Counted from the first letter of the stretch, positions 1-9,637 are shown. The stretch: 64,000 bases of DNA from Desulfobacterales bacterium (GCA_030066985.1 JASJAN010000004.1:1-64000); one strand, 5' to 3'. Made by a program: numbers and translations. Notes: generated from the sequence alone by a model not told the origin.

Positions 1-1010
1 GAGGGACCGATGCCGTGTGTTAATTGAAATTCTTTTGAAAACGGCTTAGCGGTCTGATCCTGGCTTAAAGCAATCATAAGAATCTTCTGGGATTGAGTGG
101 CCGAGCGCCACAGCATTTCATAATGGGGTGAATCTTGGCGGGCAATAATGACCGGTAGTTTTTCAATCAAGGCCGGCTCTATGACCTTGGTCTCCCTGGC
201 AGCGTCCCACATAACATTGCACAAACGCTGGATATTATAAGGGACATTATCACCGATATCAAAAATCCGTTTCAAATCCTCTTGATTTACCGCGTAACCG
301 CCCTTTTTTAACCATTTCTGAATAAACCTGGTATAGACTTTGAGAGCAATCGGCCCCAGCTCCATGATGCGGCCCAACTTATAAAAAGCGCGCGTGCGGC
401 CGCCGGTCATGGCCAGCATAACCGATTGCTCGGAACCGGAGAAAATATAGCCGATATGCGCGTGTTTCTGTATTTCAGACCGCAACGCTTTCTCAACTGT
501 CTGGCCATTGAATTTTTCAAGATCGGAAAATTCATCAATGATGACCACCAGTTTATTTTTCTTTTTGGCGGCCAGATTTTCAGCGTGACGCAAACCTTCA
601 AGCAGCGCCGAAAGGGCTTCTTTTTCGGCGATTGCAAGCTCAAGACCTGCGGTGATGTTTCCGTTCTGATCCACGCTGACTTTGGGTCGTAGCTTTTGAA
701 AACCGGCAAACATCTTAAGGAGTTTGTCGGTATTCGTTTCCAGTGCTTTAGCGGTCAGGCCTGTCAGAGCTGTTGCAAAGCTTTTGACATCCGGATAGGC
801 ATTCAGGTCGATGTACACACAAGCGATGGCGTTGCGCTCCAACCTTTCGATGAGATTGAAAAGCAGGCACGTTTTGCCAAATCGGCGGGGAGACACCAAA
901 AAGACCCGATTTAAGTTCAGCATTTCCCGCTTGAGCTCATTCATCTCAGTTCTGCGGTCCGCAAAGTAAGGTCCGCGAACGAGGCCGCCGTATTTAAAGG
1001 GGTTTTCCAC
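1..1010 (-). CDS. AAA/STAND-like ATPase, 3' end outside window
   Basis: The minus-strand frame is open from 1010 to the window edge, so the C-terminus is missing. The GTG at 1010 is chosen because GGAG lies 6 nt upstream and a stop (TGA at 1025-1023) lies just above it. The protein begins VENPFKYGGLVRGPYF and carries a P-loop of the archaeal-ATPase type (SPRRFGKTCL) and a Walker B (KLVVIIDEFSD). The text after it (SGSEQSVM, a predicted sensor strand) fits single-protein AAA ATPases that often occur alone as mobile accessory genes. Function and substrate are unknown. It is transcribed away from the inverted repeat at 1025-1069 and in the same direction as the dsr operon, from which a terminator separates it. 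Confidence 0.8.
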   Translation of the reverse strand, partial: MENPFKYGGLVRGPYFADRRTEMNELKREMLNLNRVFLVSPRRFGKTCLLFNLIERLERNAIACVYIDLNAYPDVKSFATALTGLTAKALETNTDKLLKMFAGFQKLRPKVSVDQNGNITAGLELAIAEKEALSALLEGLRHAENLAAKKKNKLVVIIDEFSDLEKFNGQTVEKALRSEIQKHAHIGYIFSGSEQSVMLAMTGGRTRAFYKLGRIMELGPIALKVYTRFIQKWLKKGGYAVNQEDLKRIFDIGDNVPYNIQRLCNVMWDAARETKVIEPALIEKLPVIIARQDSPHYEMLWRSATQSQKILMIALSQDQTAKPFSKEFQLTHGIGP

Positions 1011-1024
1011 CAAATGCTCCAATC

Positions 1025-1091
1025 ATACGGTATTTACGATACGTTATTTACGTTTCGTAAAAACCGTATCATTAAATATGATTTTCGTCAA
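1025..1091 (-). promoter_or_regulatory. Putative promoter with overlapping 15-bp inverted-repeat operator
   Basis: Arms ATACGGTATTTACGA (1025-1039) and its reverse complement with one mismatch (1055-1069) flank a 15-nt AT-rich centre. On the minus strand TTGACG (1091-1086) and TACGGT (1068-1063) are 17 nt apart. The candidate -10 therefore lies inside one arm, as expected for a repressor site controlling the ATPase gene. Promoter strength is weak by consensus. Confidence 0.45.
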
Positions 1092-1133
1092 GAAGGTTTA
1101 GGGATGGAAAATTGCGCTAAGGGGGACAAAACA

Positions 1134-1162
1134 AGGAGGGCTCCTAGCGAGAAAGCCCTCCT
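1134..1162 (-). terminator. Rho-independent-type terminator after dsrP
   Basis: Perfect 9-bp stem AGGAGGGCT / AGCCCTCCT with an 11-nt loop, 27 nt beyond the dsrP stop. It is followed on the minus strand by the T-rich run TTGTTTTGT. It ends the dsr operon. Confidence 0.65.
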
Positions 1163-1188
1163 AAATATGATCAGATTAAGTGAAGTGA

Positions 1189-2346
1189 TTAGCTGCGGGT
1201 TTCTTCTTTGACCGAAACCGCAATTTTAAACAGCGCGGTCAAAACCAGAAAACCCATGGCCCACACGCCCAGAGCGATCACAACTTCCTGCCATGAGGGG
1301 ATGTACTCGTTGACTTCATGCAGCGGTGAGGGGGTAAAACCGCCGGCGATCATTCCCAGCCCCTTGTCAATCCAGGTTCCCAGAAAAATAACCACACAGG
1401 CCACGGCCAGCACACCTTCATTTTTGCGGGTAGTAGGAACGACGGTCAAAATAATGCCGACGGTCATCAGGATAAACGAGGCCCACATCCAGGGTACATA
1501 GGCCCCATGGCCGTGCAGACCGACAAACAGGTATTTGATGTGATCCATGTGCTCGGGAATCTGGCTGTAAAACACCACAAAGACTTCACACAGGAAAAAG
1601 AACACATTGATGCAGATCGCATAGGCCACGATTTTGGCCAGAGATTGAATCTGCTCCCGCCCGGGATCAAAGCTACTTACGCGGCGAATGATCAGGCAGC
1701 ACAAAATCAGCAGCGCCGGACCGGCCGCAAAGGCGGAAGACAAAAAGCGCGGCGCCAGAATAGCGGTCATCCAGAAGCCTCTACCCGGAAGGCCAGCGTA
1801 AAGATAAGCGGTTACGGTGTGAATGCTGATGGCCCAGGGAATGGACAGGTAGATCAGAGGCTTTAACCAGGGTTGGTAATGGACTCCGTTGCGCTCAGCC
1901 TCGAGCACATTCCAGCCGATGACAATGTTTAGAAACAGATAGCCGTTGAGAACGATAGCATCCCAAAACAGCACGGAGTTGGGTGTCGGGTAGAGCAAGA
2001 CATTAAATGCCCGCATGGGCTGGCCCAAATCGATTAGGATAAAGGTCAAACACATCAGGACCGAAGCGATGGCCAAAAATTCGCCCAAAATGGTGACCTT
2101 ACCGAATGCTTTGTAATCATGCAGATAATAGGGAAGTACCACCATCACCCCTCCGGCGGCCACACCCACCAGAAAGGTAAAATTGGCGATATAAAATCCC
2201 CAGGACGCATCCCGGGTTAGGCCGGTAATCCCCAGACCGAAATCAAGCTGTCTGAGGTACAGCAGAAAGCCGATGCCGACGATCACCATTAAAAGGGTCA
2301 TCCAGCCGTAGTATTTTTTGCCGCCTTTAAGCGCTAATTCAAGCAT
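1189..2346 (-). CDS. dsrP: DsrP, NrfD-family membrane subunit of DsrMKJOP
   Basis: A 385-aa polytopic membrane protein with about ten hydrophobic segments, of the NrfD/PsrC family. In the DsrMKJOP complex it is the quinone-interacting integral subunit, paired with the iron-sulfur protein DsrO. The start is supported by GAGGTG 7 nt upstream of ATG 2346. It is the last gene of the operon, 8 nt after dsrO, and is followed by a terminator hairpin at 1134-1162. Family length (about 380-410 aa) is normal, and the order M-K-J-O-P is the one known from sulfate reducers. Identification rests on the gene order together with the NrfD-like profile. Confidence 0.93.
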   Translation of the reverse strand: MLELALKGGKKYYGWMTLLMVIVGIGFLLYLRQLDFGLGITGLTRDASWGFYIANFTFLVGVAAGGVMVVLPYYLHDYKAFGKVTILGEFLAIASVLMCLTFILIDLGQPMRAFNVLLYPTPNSVLFWDAIVLNGYLFLNIVIGWNVLEAERNGVHYQPWLKPLIYLSIPWAISIHTVTAYLYAGLPGRGFWMTAILAPRFLSSAFAAGPALLILCCLIIRRVSSFDPGREQIQSLAKIVAYAICINVFFFLCEVFVVFYSQIPEHMDHIKYLFVGLHGHGAYVPWMWASFILMTVGIILTVVPTTRKNEGVLAVACVVIFLGTWIDKGLGMIAGGFTPSPLHEVNEYIPSWQEVVIALGVWAMGFLVLTALFKIAVSVKEETRS

Positions 2347-2354
2347 TGTTCACC

Positions 2355-3143
2355 TCACACGATGTAATAGACACAGGGCTCGGTGCCCAGGGTTTGTTTT
2401 CGACGAATGGTAAAATGGGTTCGAATCAATTCGCGCACCTCCGATGCGGGGTCGTATAAATCACCGAAAGCCAGCGCGCCCTTGGAAACCTCCACACAGG
2501 CCGGTATCTGGCCCACCGCCAGGCGTTCGGCACAGAAATTACATTTTTCGACCACGCCTTTCATGCGGGTCGGAAATTTCTTGTTGGTTTCCTGGATAAA
2601 AGGTCGCGGATCCCGGTAGTTGAAGCTTCTGGCGCCGAACGGGCAGGCCGCCATGCAAAAGCGGCAGCCGATGCAGCGGTGAAAATCCATAAAGACAATG
2701 CCGTCATTGTCGCGTTTCCAGGTCGCCTGGGTCGGACAGGCCCGCACGCAGGGCGGGTTCTCGCAATGGTTACACAGCACCAGAAAGGGGCGATGCTCGA
2801 CCTCTTCGGCTAAAAACCGGGCGGCCTTGCCCGGAAAGGCATTGTGAAAGTGCACATCCCAGATCCATTTGATTTCATGATTTTTGTTCTGCAATTTGGG
2901 GACATTGTGAATCTTGTGGCAAACATCAATCAAAGGCTCCACATCCGCCTCGGATTTTAGTTTGCGGGTATCGATGACCATGGCCCACTGTCTGGCTTTC
3001 AGAACATTGTCCCCTTCTTTAATAATGACTTCAGCCCCGGCTGCCTGCTCTTCTTTGGCGAAGGCATTCAAAACCGGCTTGGTGGTGGCCGCCAGAGCAG
3101 AAATTCCCAGTAATTGTAAAACGCGTCTTCTGCCGCTATCCAT
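2355..3143 (-). CDS. dsrO: DsrO, periplasmic ferredoxin-like iron-sulfur subunit
   Basis: 262 aa. The N-terminus MDSGRRRVLQLLGISALAA is a twin-arginine signal, so the protein should be exported folded. Cysteine clusters of the four-[4Fe-4S] type follow: CNHCENPPCVRACP, then CIGCRFCMAACPFGA, then a CNFC pair followed by a distant C, typical of FdhB/NrfC-like subunits. It passes electrons between the NrfD-type DsrP and the cytochrome DsrJ on the periplasmic face. Its ATG shares one base with the dsrJ stop (TAATG), showing translational coupling. Confidence 0.94.
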   Translation of the reverse strand: MDSGRRRVLQLLGISALAATTKPVLNAFAKEEQAAGAEVIIKEGDNVLKARQWAMVIDTRKLKSEADVEPLIDVCHKIHNVPKLQNKNHEIKWIWDVHFHNAFPGKAARFLAEEVEHRPFLVLCNHCENPPCVRACPTQATWKRDNDGIVFMDFHRCIGCRFCMAACPFGARSFNYRDPRPFIQETNKKFPTRMKGVVEKCNFCAERLAVGQIPACVEVSKGALAFGDLYDPASEVRELIRTHFTIRRKQTLGTEPCVYYIV

Positions 3144-3532
3144 TAGCTCTTCTCCTTCGGGTTATCAATGTGGCAAGTCCAGCAATAGGGCCTGACTGAA
3201 GCAAAATTGTGACAGCGGTCACAAAATTCAGCTTTATTGGAATGACAGTCCAAACAGGTGTTGCTCAGGCTCATGTTAAATTCTTTGCCTTCGGGATTGA
3301 CATAAATGCGTTTGCTTTCGCGCACCACTGAATCCCGCCAGATATCCAGCAACTGCATGTGCTCGGCACGCATGTATTCGGTCGAGCGCACGCATTTTTT
3401 GGCTGCCTTGGCCATGGGTGTCAATTCTACCTCCGGCATCGGGGCGGCTTTACCCCGCATGTACCAGAAGGGAAATAAAACGATGAGCAAAAATACGACC
3501 ACTCCCGTTCCTATGAGTACTTTACTATTCAT
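3143..3532 (-). CDS. dsrJ: DsrJ, membrane-anchored triheme cytochrome c
   Basis: 129 aa from the ATG at 3532. This start is preferred over an upstream one because GGAGG lies 9 nt before it and it overlaps the dsrK stop by 8 nt. One N-terminal transmembrane segment (residues 4-24) is not followed by an obvious cleavage site and is an anchor. Three c-type heme motifs are visible: CLDCH (93-97), CDRCH (104-108) and CWTCH (117-121). Cys47, in the KKCVRS context, sits where the family has the conserved cysteine that ligates one heme in characterised DsrJ. It acts on the periplasmic side of the complex. Confidence 0.95.
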   Translation of the reverse strand: MNSKVLIGTGVVVFLLIVLFPFWYMRGKAAPMPEVELTPMAKAAKKCVRSTEYMRAEHMQLLDIWRDSVVRESKRIYVNPEGKEFNMSLSNTCLDCHSNKAEFCDRCHNFASVRPYCWTCHIDNPKEKS

Positions 3533-5198
3533 CAGCTTGTTCCTCCGACTCAACGTCTGATTCTTCCTCAGGTTCTTCAACGACTTCGCGGCCCGGAATG
3601 TCTTCGCCGCGCAGGTCGGTGGCGCGTTCGTTTTCGCCGGGCATAATCAGGGCATTGGCCACCATTTCATGCAATCCGGTGACATCGACTTCCGGCACCC
3701 AGTATTCCATCAGGGGGGGCAGTGCGGCCCGATCGATGGCGCAAATGCAGGCCAGCATGTTCACCCCATGTCTTTCGTGAACGTGTTTAACCGCGTTGGC
3801 GCGCGGCAACCCGCCGGTTAAGCGCAGTTCCATGTTCTCACCGGCATTCAAACCCGCACCACTGCCGCAGCAGAAGGTATTTTCGCGGATGGTGTTGGCC
3901 GGCATGTCGTAAAAATTGTTGCACACGTTATTAATGACATAACGCGGTTCGTCAAATATGCCCATACCCCGCGAGGGATTGCAGGAATCATGAAAGGTGA
4001 CCTTTAGGTGATCGTTGCGGCTGGGATCCAATTCGAGCTTGTCATGTTTGATCAGATCGGCGGTAAACTCGGCAATATGGACCATTTTATTTGATCGGGC
4101 ATTCTCGAATACGGTGCCGGTAATGGGTGATACCGGTTGCTCCAGAAAATCGGTCGGCCCGTTCATGGTGTCCATGTACTGGTTGATCACCCGCCACATG
4201 TGGCCGCATTCTCCACCCAGGATCCATTTGACCCCCAGGCGCTTTGCTTCGGCATACATCTTGGAGTTGAGCCGTTTCATGGTCTCATGCGAGGTAAAAA
4301 AACCGAAATTGCCGCCCTCGGAGCCATAGGTGCTCCAGGTAACATCCAGCCCGTATTTTTCCTTTAGATAATGAAACAGCATCAAATACCCCATGGCGGT
4401 GTAGGTGCCCGGATCGGCAAACACATCCCCTGAAGGGGTAATAAAAAGAATATCGGCGCCTTTTTTGTTGATATTGTAGTCCAACTGCACGCCGGTGATT
4501 TCTTCGATGTCTTCCACAAAAAAGTCGAGCATGTCTTTAAAGGCATGCGGCTGGATGCCCAGATGGTTGCCGGTGCGGTAACAGTTGGCCACCGGCGTGG
4601 CAATCCAGTCGATGTTGAGCCCCAGCAAGTTGAGCAGCTCGCGGCCCATGATGGTAATTTCGGCCGTATCGATGCCATAGGGGCAAAACAACGAACAGCG
4701 CCGGCACTCGGAACACTGAAACAGGTAGTACCACCATTCCTTGAGCACATCGAGGCTCATCGGCCGCGCCCCGTTGATTTTGCCCAGAATTTTGCCCATA
4801 CGGGTAAAATCGTTGCGGTAAACGGATCGCAGCAGCTCAGCCCTTAAAACCGGCATGTTCTTGGGGTCACCGGTTCCGATATAATAGTGGCATTTGTCGG
4901 AGCAGGCCCCGCAACGCACGCAGATATCCATAAAAACCTTAAACGAGCGAAATTTTTCCAGGCGCTCCTTAAAGCCTTCATGGATGATTTCCTGCCAATT
5001 TTCGGGCAGCTGCCAGTCATCATCCAGCGGGTTCCACTGTCTGGCATTGGGCAGACCGATATATTCGACACTCTTGGGATTGGAGGCATAACAATACATG
5101 CCCTTGCGGATATTAGCCGGAACCTCCATCCAGTCCGTATTGGGCGGACGATGATCGATTTGGATGAGCTCTTCCGGTTTGGGTGTTTCGTCTGACAT
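3525..5198 (-). CDS. dsrK: DsrK, HdrD-like catalytic iron-sulfur subunit
   Basis: 557 aa, cytoplasmic. Two ferredoxin-type cysteine clusters (CVRCGACSDKC from residue 93; CSECRRCSLFC from residue 162) are followed by a CCG-type domain with HDSCNPSRG and NTFCCGSGAG, as in heterodisulfide reductase subunit D. These bind the noncanonical cluster thought to act on the DsrC trisulfide or disulfide. The acidic tail (EEPEEESDVESEEQADE) is a low-complexity extension. The gene lies 3 nt downstream of dsrM and overlaps dsrJ by 8 nt. Family membership is clear from motifs and context. Confidence 0.96.
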   Translation of the reverse strand: MSDETPKPEELIQIDHRPPNTDWMEVPANIRKGMYCYASNPKSVEYIGLPNARQWNPLDDDWQLPENWQEIIHEGFKERLEKFRSFKVFMDICVRCGACSDKCHYYIGTGDPKNMPVLRAELLRSVYRNDFTRMGKILGKINGARPMSLDVLKEWWYYLFQCSECRRCSLFCPYGIDTAEITIMGRELLNLLGLNIDWIATPVANCYRTGNHLGIQPHAFKDMLDFFVEDIEEITGVQLDYNINKKGADILFITPSGDVFADPGTYTAMGYLMLFHYLKEKYGLDVTWSTYGSEGGNFGFFTSHETMKRLNSKMYAEAKRLGVKWILGGECGHMWRVINQYMDTMNGPTDFLEQPVSPITGTVFENARSNKMVHIAEFTADLIKHDKLELDPSRNDHLKVTFHDSCNPSRGMGIFDEPRYVINNVCNNFYDMPANTIRENTFCCGSGAGLNAGENMELRLTGGLPRANAVKHVHERHGVNMLACICAIDRAALPPLMEYWVPEVDVTGLHEMVANALIMPGENERATDLRGEDIPGREVVEEPEEESDVESEEQADE

Positions 5199-5201
5199 AG
5201 T

Positions 5202-6287
5202 TTACTCCTTTTCCTCTGCTGGCTCCGGTTCTGCGGCCGGCTCTTCCGCCGCTGCGGGTTCCGGCATTTTGTCAACCGGCAATCCGGCTTCAACCATTTT
5301 GTCCCTGAATTCGTCCTCGTATTCATCATAAGTATGCACCGACACTGGGTAATTCCAGGGGTTCACGTGCCGACGGGCCCTGGTGTCGGTGGGCAAATTG
5401 CGCGTGGGGCTTAAAAACACACCGCCCAGATGCATTAATTTGCTGAACGGGAAATAGGCAATCAAAATACTGACCAAAAAGACGTGCACATAAAAGATGG
5501 CGCTAATCCCATCCGGAATCGTGGGTCGGAAGGTGACCAGTCCCAGGGTCAGCTCTTTGGCAGCGGCCACATCGGTTTTGGTAAAATAGCGCATCAGAAT
5601 ACCGCTGAGTGCGATTCCGAAAATCAGAAACAGCGGAAAATAATCCGAAGCAATAGAGATGTATTTGACCTGACGCACAAAAAGCCGTCTTAAAAACAGA
5701 TAGCTGACGGCCCCCAGCAGCACAAAGCTTGATAGATAGACTCCGGGCACACCGAATTTAAGCGCCGGATAAATAATCTCGACCCTGAAAAAACTGTCAA
5801 TATTTTCAACTAGTTGAACAAAATATGGCACCGGCTCGGTGAAAAACCGCAAATGACGAATGAGCACCACCAGAAACGCATAGTGGAAAGCCAACGCGCC
5901 CACCCACAGGAAAATTTCAAGCTGGTATGACAGTCGTCCGCCTTGGGTTAATTTCATGTGGGTGTTTCTGAACAGCGAACGAAAGGTCAAAATTTCTAGC
6001 GCCATCCGCCCGACGACCTGCCAGCCCTTTGCCGGGCTGTCGAACTTGGAATGCTTTACCCAGGGCAACGATTTTTGCTGACCGCCCGTCGTGGGGATAC
6101 TGAAGGGCACCGGTGAGCGTGACCAGTTGATCACGCGATAGGCAAATCCCAGCACAAAGGTAAGAATCGCCAGATAGGGGACAACAACCCCGAACACATA
6201 TTGCAATCCTGACACCTGGGCGCCCAAATACGAAATCAGAAAAAGAATGATAACGGCAATCAGCGGAACGATGTACCTTAAATTCAT
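5202..6287 (-). CDS. dsrM: DsrM, NarI-like diheme cytochrome b subunit
   Basis: 361 aa from ATG 6287 (GAGG 9 nt upstream). A GTG five codons higher is possible but overlaps the ribosome-binding site. The protein has two N-terminal hydrophobic segments, then a NarI-like gamma-subunit domain of about five helices with histidines for b-type hemes, and an acidic, alanine- and proline-rich cytoplasmic tail. It exchanges electrons with the menaquinone pool and passes them to DsrK. The 70-nt gap to the upstream regulator gene holds a small hairpin (CTGCCG 6317-6322 / CGGCAG 6330-6335), which could modulate the relative expression of the two parts of the operon. Confidence 0.94.
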   Translation of the reverse strand: MNLRYIVPLIAVIILFLISYLGAQVSGLQYVFGVVVPYLAILTFVLGFAYRVINWSRSPVPFSIPTTGGQQKSLPWVKHSKFDSPAKGWQVVGRMALEILTFRSLFRNTHMKLTQGGRLSYQLEIFLWVGALAFHYAFLVVLIRHLRFFTEPVPYFVQLVENIDSFFRVEIIYPALKFGVPGVYLSSFVLLGAVSYLFLRRLFVRQVKYISIASDYFPLFLIFGIALSGILMRYFTKTDVAAAKELTLGLVTFRPTIPDGISAIFYVHVFLVSILIAYFPFSKLMHLGGVFLSPTRNLPTDTRARRHVNPWNYPVSVHTYDEYEDEFRDKMVEAGLPVDKMPEPAAAEEPAAEPEPAEEKE

Positions 6288-6357
6288 TGAACAGCACCTC
6301 ACTGTTTGGCTTCAGGCTGCCGGCACCGTCGGCAGTCCCGTTGCCGGGTTGTGTATA

Positions 6358-6906
6358 TTATGGTTTAACGCCTTTTTGCTTTCGGGGCGCTTGTGAAGGG
6401 TCTACGATTAAGCCGGCCCGCTTAAAGGCTCGAAAGGTCTGGTTGCGCGTCTCGTTAGCGGCAATCTCGTAAACCTTTTCTCTGCATTCCATGTAAACGT
6501 CAAATGCCACCAGGCCAAGTTGATCAATTCTGGATTCAAAGGCTGCCAGTTCTTTTAGACGGGCGGTATCCTGGAGTTCATCGGCCAGACATTCCCTGAG
6601 AATCTCTTTTAAACCAAAGACAAAGGCAGTGGCCTGGGCGGCCGTAAAATCCTGCACGGCGCGGATGCGGATAATGGGATCCAGATGGGATTTGATTACA
6701 TCCGAATCAAAATCGTTGAGCAATTGATCGAGTATAATGGGGAGGCCGTTAGAGGTGGCGCTACCGACCGGGTTGGCAAATGCGTCTTTCTGATCCTTGT
6801 AGAACCGCACAGTATCGGGTGCATATGTTTGAAGGGTGGCTTCAAACCAACGATGGATGATGTCCTTTTTCTTCTTTTCGATAAGTCCTTTCAGACTGTT
6901 TCCCAT
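6358..6906 (-). CDS. RsbRD N-terminal domain-like protein heading the dsr operon
   Basis: 182 aa from ATG 6906. This start is chosen because AGGAG lies 6 nt upstream and because the mature text MGNSLKGLIEKKKKDIIHRW matches the usual start of RsbRD_N proteins (a helical globin-like sensor domain). A longer frame to 7053 would run through the promoter. The helical domain keeps the DAFANPVG motif seen in homologues that sit directly upstream of dsrM in sulfate reducers. There is no STAS domain after it, so it is a stand-alone sensor domain. A role in sensing redox or energy state for dsr expression is inference from position only. Confidence 0.75.
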   Translation of the reverse strand: MGNSLKGLIEKKKKDIIHRWFEATLQTYAPDTVRFYKDQKDAFANPVGSATSNGLPIILDQLLNDFDSDVIKSHLDPIIRIRAVQDFTAAQATAFVFGLKEILRECLADELQDTARLKELAAFESRIDQLGLVAFDVYMECREKVYEIAANETRNQTFRAFKRAGLIVDPSQAPRKQKGVKP

Positions 6907-6975
6907 AAAAACTCCTGCAGACCCGATCAACATAGGCATTCGGACATAAATTTTTAGGATCAGGTCAAAGGGGTC

Positions 6976-7004
6976 CTTATAGACGACTTGCGAATTTCTG
7001 TCAA
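6976..7004 (-). promoter_or_regulatory. Near-consensus sigma70 promoter of the rsbRD-like/dsr operon
   Basis: On the minus strand TTGACA (7004-6999), a 17-nt spacer, then TATAAG (6981-6976). A start near 6969 leaves a leader of about 60 nt before ATG 6906. This is the best sigma70-type site in the window. Confidence 0.75.
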
Positions 7005-7122
7005 GAATAAATGGAAAAAAAGAGCTGTTAGAACCAAAATGGGGGCATGTCATATTTATCTAAAATAATTGCCTTTTTCGCCATGCTATTTTGGATGCGG
7101 GTTGGTTTCGGCTGGCCGTTAA

Positions 7123-7141
7123 AACCGGTGATCAGCCGGTT
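7123..7141. repeat. Palindrome in the divergent intergenic region
   Basis: AACCGG (7123-7128), 7-nt centre, CCGGTT (7136-7141). It lies between the dsr operon promoter and the sigma54 promoter of the kinase gene. It could be an operator for either gene. No other gene is seen in 6907-7360. Confidence 0.35.
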
Positions 7142-7252
7142 CCAGGGCCGAAAGCCTTAAAAGCGGAAAAAAATACCGGGTCATCTGATACAAGGAGGTG
7201 GTCAAATTAATTATAAGCGTATGAAATTAAACATAAAAAATTTATCTTAGAT

Positions 7253-7269
7253 TTGGCATGAATCCTGCT
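7253..7269 (+). promoter_or_regulatory. Sigma54 promoter of the kinase/NtrC operon
   Basis: TTGGCATGAATCCTGCT has the GG-N10-GC signature (GG 7255-7256, GC 7267-7268) and 5 of 6 bases of the -24 element. It is about 90 nt upstream of the GTG start at 7361. The second gene of the operon encodes a sigma54 activator, so autoregulation is plausible. Confidence 0.65.
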
Positions 7270-7360
7270 AAATTAAGCTGCATTTTAGATCCGCAGCGCC
7301 TTTTTCCCTATGCAAGGTTACCCGGACACCAAAACAAATATACTATTAAAGGAATCGTGA

Positions 7361-9637
7361 GTGCATTTATTGACCGACCAGCATACGCTTTTGATCGTGG
7401 AGGATGATCCCGGTTTTAGCAGCTATCTAAAACGCTTGCTGCGACACAAGGATCTGCACATTTTAACGGCCAACAGCGGCCGACAGGCGATCGAGTGTAT
7501 AGCGGACCACAAGGTTGATCTGGTCCTGCAGGATATCGGACTGCCCGATATTGACGGCTATCAGGTCATGGACCAGACCCTCAAAAACATGCCCGAGGCA
7601 CTGGTGATCGTCATGACCGGTGAAGTCACAGTTGAATCAGCCATTCAGGCCCTTCGTCACGGCGCCTATGATTACCTGCGAAAGCCTTTTGAAGCTACCG
7701 AGCTGGTCAATACGATTGACAATGCCCTGGATCGCATAAAACTGGTGCGCCAGCACAAAGAAGCCCAGCAAAAGCTGCGTGAAAGCGAAGAACGCTATCG
7801 GCAATTGTTTGATAGCGAATCGGATGCGGTGGTCGTATTCGATGCCGAAACCCAGCAATTTGAAGATGCCAACCTGGCGGCACTGAAGTTGTTCGGTTAT
7901 TCGAAAAACGAATTTTTAAAGCTCTGCGTTTTGGATTTATCGGCTGAAAAAGACAAAACAAAAAAATTTCTGCGTCAATTAAACCAAGCAAAACCATCAA
8001 AAAATTTCATCCCGCTGCGCTACTTGATAAACAAAGACGGCAGGGCTTTTCCAACCGAAATCAGTGCGGGTATGTTTATGGCTGACGGGCGCAAAAAAAT
8101 CATTGGTGCCATCCGCGATATCACCGAGCGGCACCGCAAAGATGAAGAGCTGCGTCAGACCAAACAGCGTCTGCAACACATCCTGACATCCAACCCGGCG
8201 GTCATTTATTCCTGCAATCCAACCGGTGACTGCGCCACCACATTCATCAGCAATAATGTCCAGGCTGAGTTGGGCTATGACGCACAGGATTTCATCAATA
8301 ATCGTCACTTTTGGATCGATCACATTCATCCCGATGATGTTCAATTCGTCAAAGCCGAATTTGCCAAACTGGTCGACCAGGGCAGTCATGTTCTTGAATA
8401 CCGCTTCCAGCACAAAGACGGCACTTACCGCTGGATGCGTGACGACCTGCGCCTTTTATTCGGGGAGCAGAGCAATGCTGTGGAAGTGGTGGGTTCCTGG
8501 ACCGATATTACCGACATGAAGCAAACCGAGGAAGCCCTGCGCAAAAGTGAGCAGCAGTTTCGGGATTTAATCGAAAATTCGCCGGTGTGCATTGCCATCT
8601 CCCAGGATGATCGGGTGGTCTATGAAAATCCGGAATTGAAAAAAATATACAGCCTGTCATCAGCAGACAACCTGCTTAAAGTTGTCGATTATGTCAATCC
8701 GGATGACATTGAGAAGGTCAAACACGCATATGCGCGCATGGTCTCAAATGAAACCGATATGGTGGACATCGACTTTCGTTTTCACCCCCCTACCAGCAAT
8801 GGCGACAAAGGCGAATTGCGCTGGTTTCAGTGCCGGGTAACCCGCTTTTTGTATCAGGGGCGCAAAGCGTTATTGTTAAATGCGGTCGATATTACCGAAG
8901 CCAAACAACTCGAGCGTCAGCTGCTGATCAAAAATAAAATGCTCTCCCTGGGGCGCGTAGCTGCCGGCATTGCCCATGAAATTCGCAACCCCCTGACCGG
9001 TATTAACACCTATCTGTATACTATCGAGGATCTTTGCGACTCAGATCAGCTGGGTGCCGAAGATATAGAGATCATCCGGCAGGTCATCAGCCAGGTCCAG
9101 GTGGCCTCTAATAAAATCGAATCGGTTATCAAGCGCGTCATGGATTTTTCCAAGCCCGGTGCCCCCAGAATGGTCCGCACCGATATTAACGCATCACTGG
9201 AAGAAGCCATTGAGCTGTCGCTGGTCGCCATGCGTAAAAACGACATTAAAATTGAAAAATCCCTGGCTTCCGGTTTACCGAAATGCTACGCCGATCCGCA
9301 CCTGATCGAGCAAGTGGTTCTTAATCTAATTACCAACGCCGCCCGAGCCATGGAAAAAACAAACGGTGGACCTAGATTGGTCGAAATCAAATCAACTGCC
9401 CACGATAATACCATCAGCATCCAGGTGGCTGACTCCGGACCCGGGGTGCCCGCCGAAATGCGCGAAAAAATATTTGATCCCTTTTTTACCACCAAAGAAG
9501 ACGGTTCCGGTATCGGGCTGAACATCGCCCAGCGAATCGTTGCAGATCACAACGGCGCCATCACTCTGGGCAGCAGCCGGTGGGGCGGGGCCGAATTCAC
9601 CATAGAACTTCCGATTGAACGAAGGATAAATAACTGA
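7361..9637 (+). CDS. Receiver-PAS-histidine kinase (hybrid sensor)
   Basis: 758 aa, soluble, with no membrane segment. An N-terminal receiver domain (about 8-125, acceptor D58 in LQDIGLP) is followed by three PAS/PAC units (about 145-255, 265-395, 400-510). Then come a HisKA domain with H539 in [12 protein letters not shown] and a HATPase_c domain with the N, G1 and G2 boxes ([24 protein letters not shown]). The GTG start has AAAGGA 7 nt upstream. The stop overlaps the ATG of the NtrC-type gene (TGATG), so the two are co-translated and are very probably cognate. It resembles AtoS/NtrB-class kinases with an added input receiver, suggesting that it is itself controlled by another kinase. The signal is unknown. 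Confidence 0.9.
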   Translation: MHLLTDQHTLLIVEDDPGFSSYLKRLLRHKDLHILTANSGRQAIECIADHKVDLVLQDIGLPDIDGYQVMDQTLKNMPEALVIVMTGEVTVESAIQALRHGAYDYLRKPFEATELVNTIDNALDRIKLVRQHKEAQQKLRESEERYRQLFDSESDAVVVFDAETQQFEDANLAALKLFGYSKNEFLKLCVLDLSAEKDKTKKFLRQLNQAKPSKNFIPLRYLINKDGRAFPTEISAGMFMADGRKKIIGAIRDITERHRKDEELRQTKQRLQHILTSNPAVIYSCNPTGDCATTFISNNVQAELGYDAQDFINNRHFWIDHIHPDDVQFVKAEFAKLVDQGSHVLEYRFQHKDGTYRWMRDDLRLLFGEQSNAVEVVGSWTDITDMKQTEEALRKSEQQFRDLIENSPVCIAISQDDRVVYENPELKKIYSLSSADNLLKVVDYVNPDDIEKVKHAYARMVSNETDMVDIDFRFHPPTSNGDKGELRWFQCRVTRFLYQGRKALLLNAVDITEAKQLERQLLIKNKMLSLGRVAAGIAHEIRNPLTGINTYLYTIEDLCDSDQLGAEDIEIIRQVISQVQVASNKIESVIKRVMDFSKPGAPRMVRTDINASLEEAIELSLVAMRKNDIKIEKSLASGLPKCYADPHLIEQVVLNLITNAARAMEKTNGGPRLVEIKSTAHDNTISIQVADSGPGVPAEMREKIFDPFFTTKEDGSGIGLNIAQRIVADHNGAITLGSSRWGGAEFTIELPIERRINN

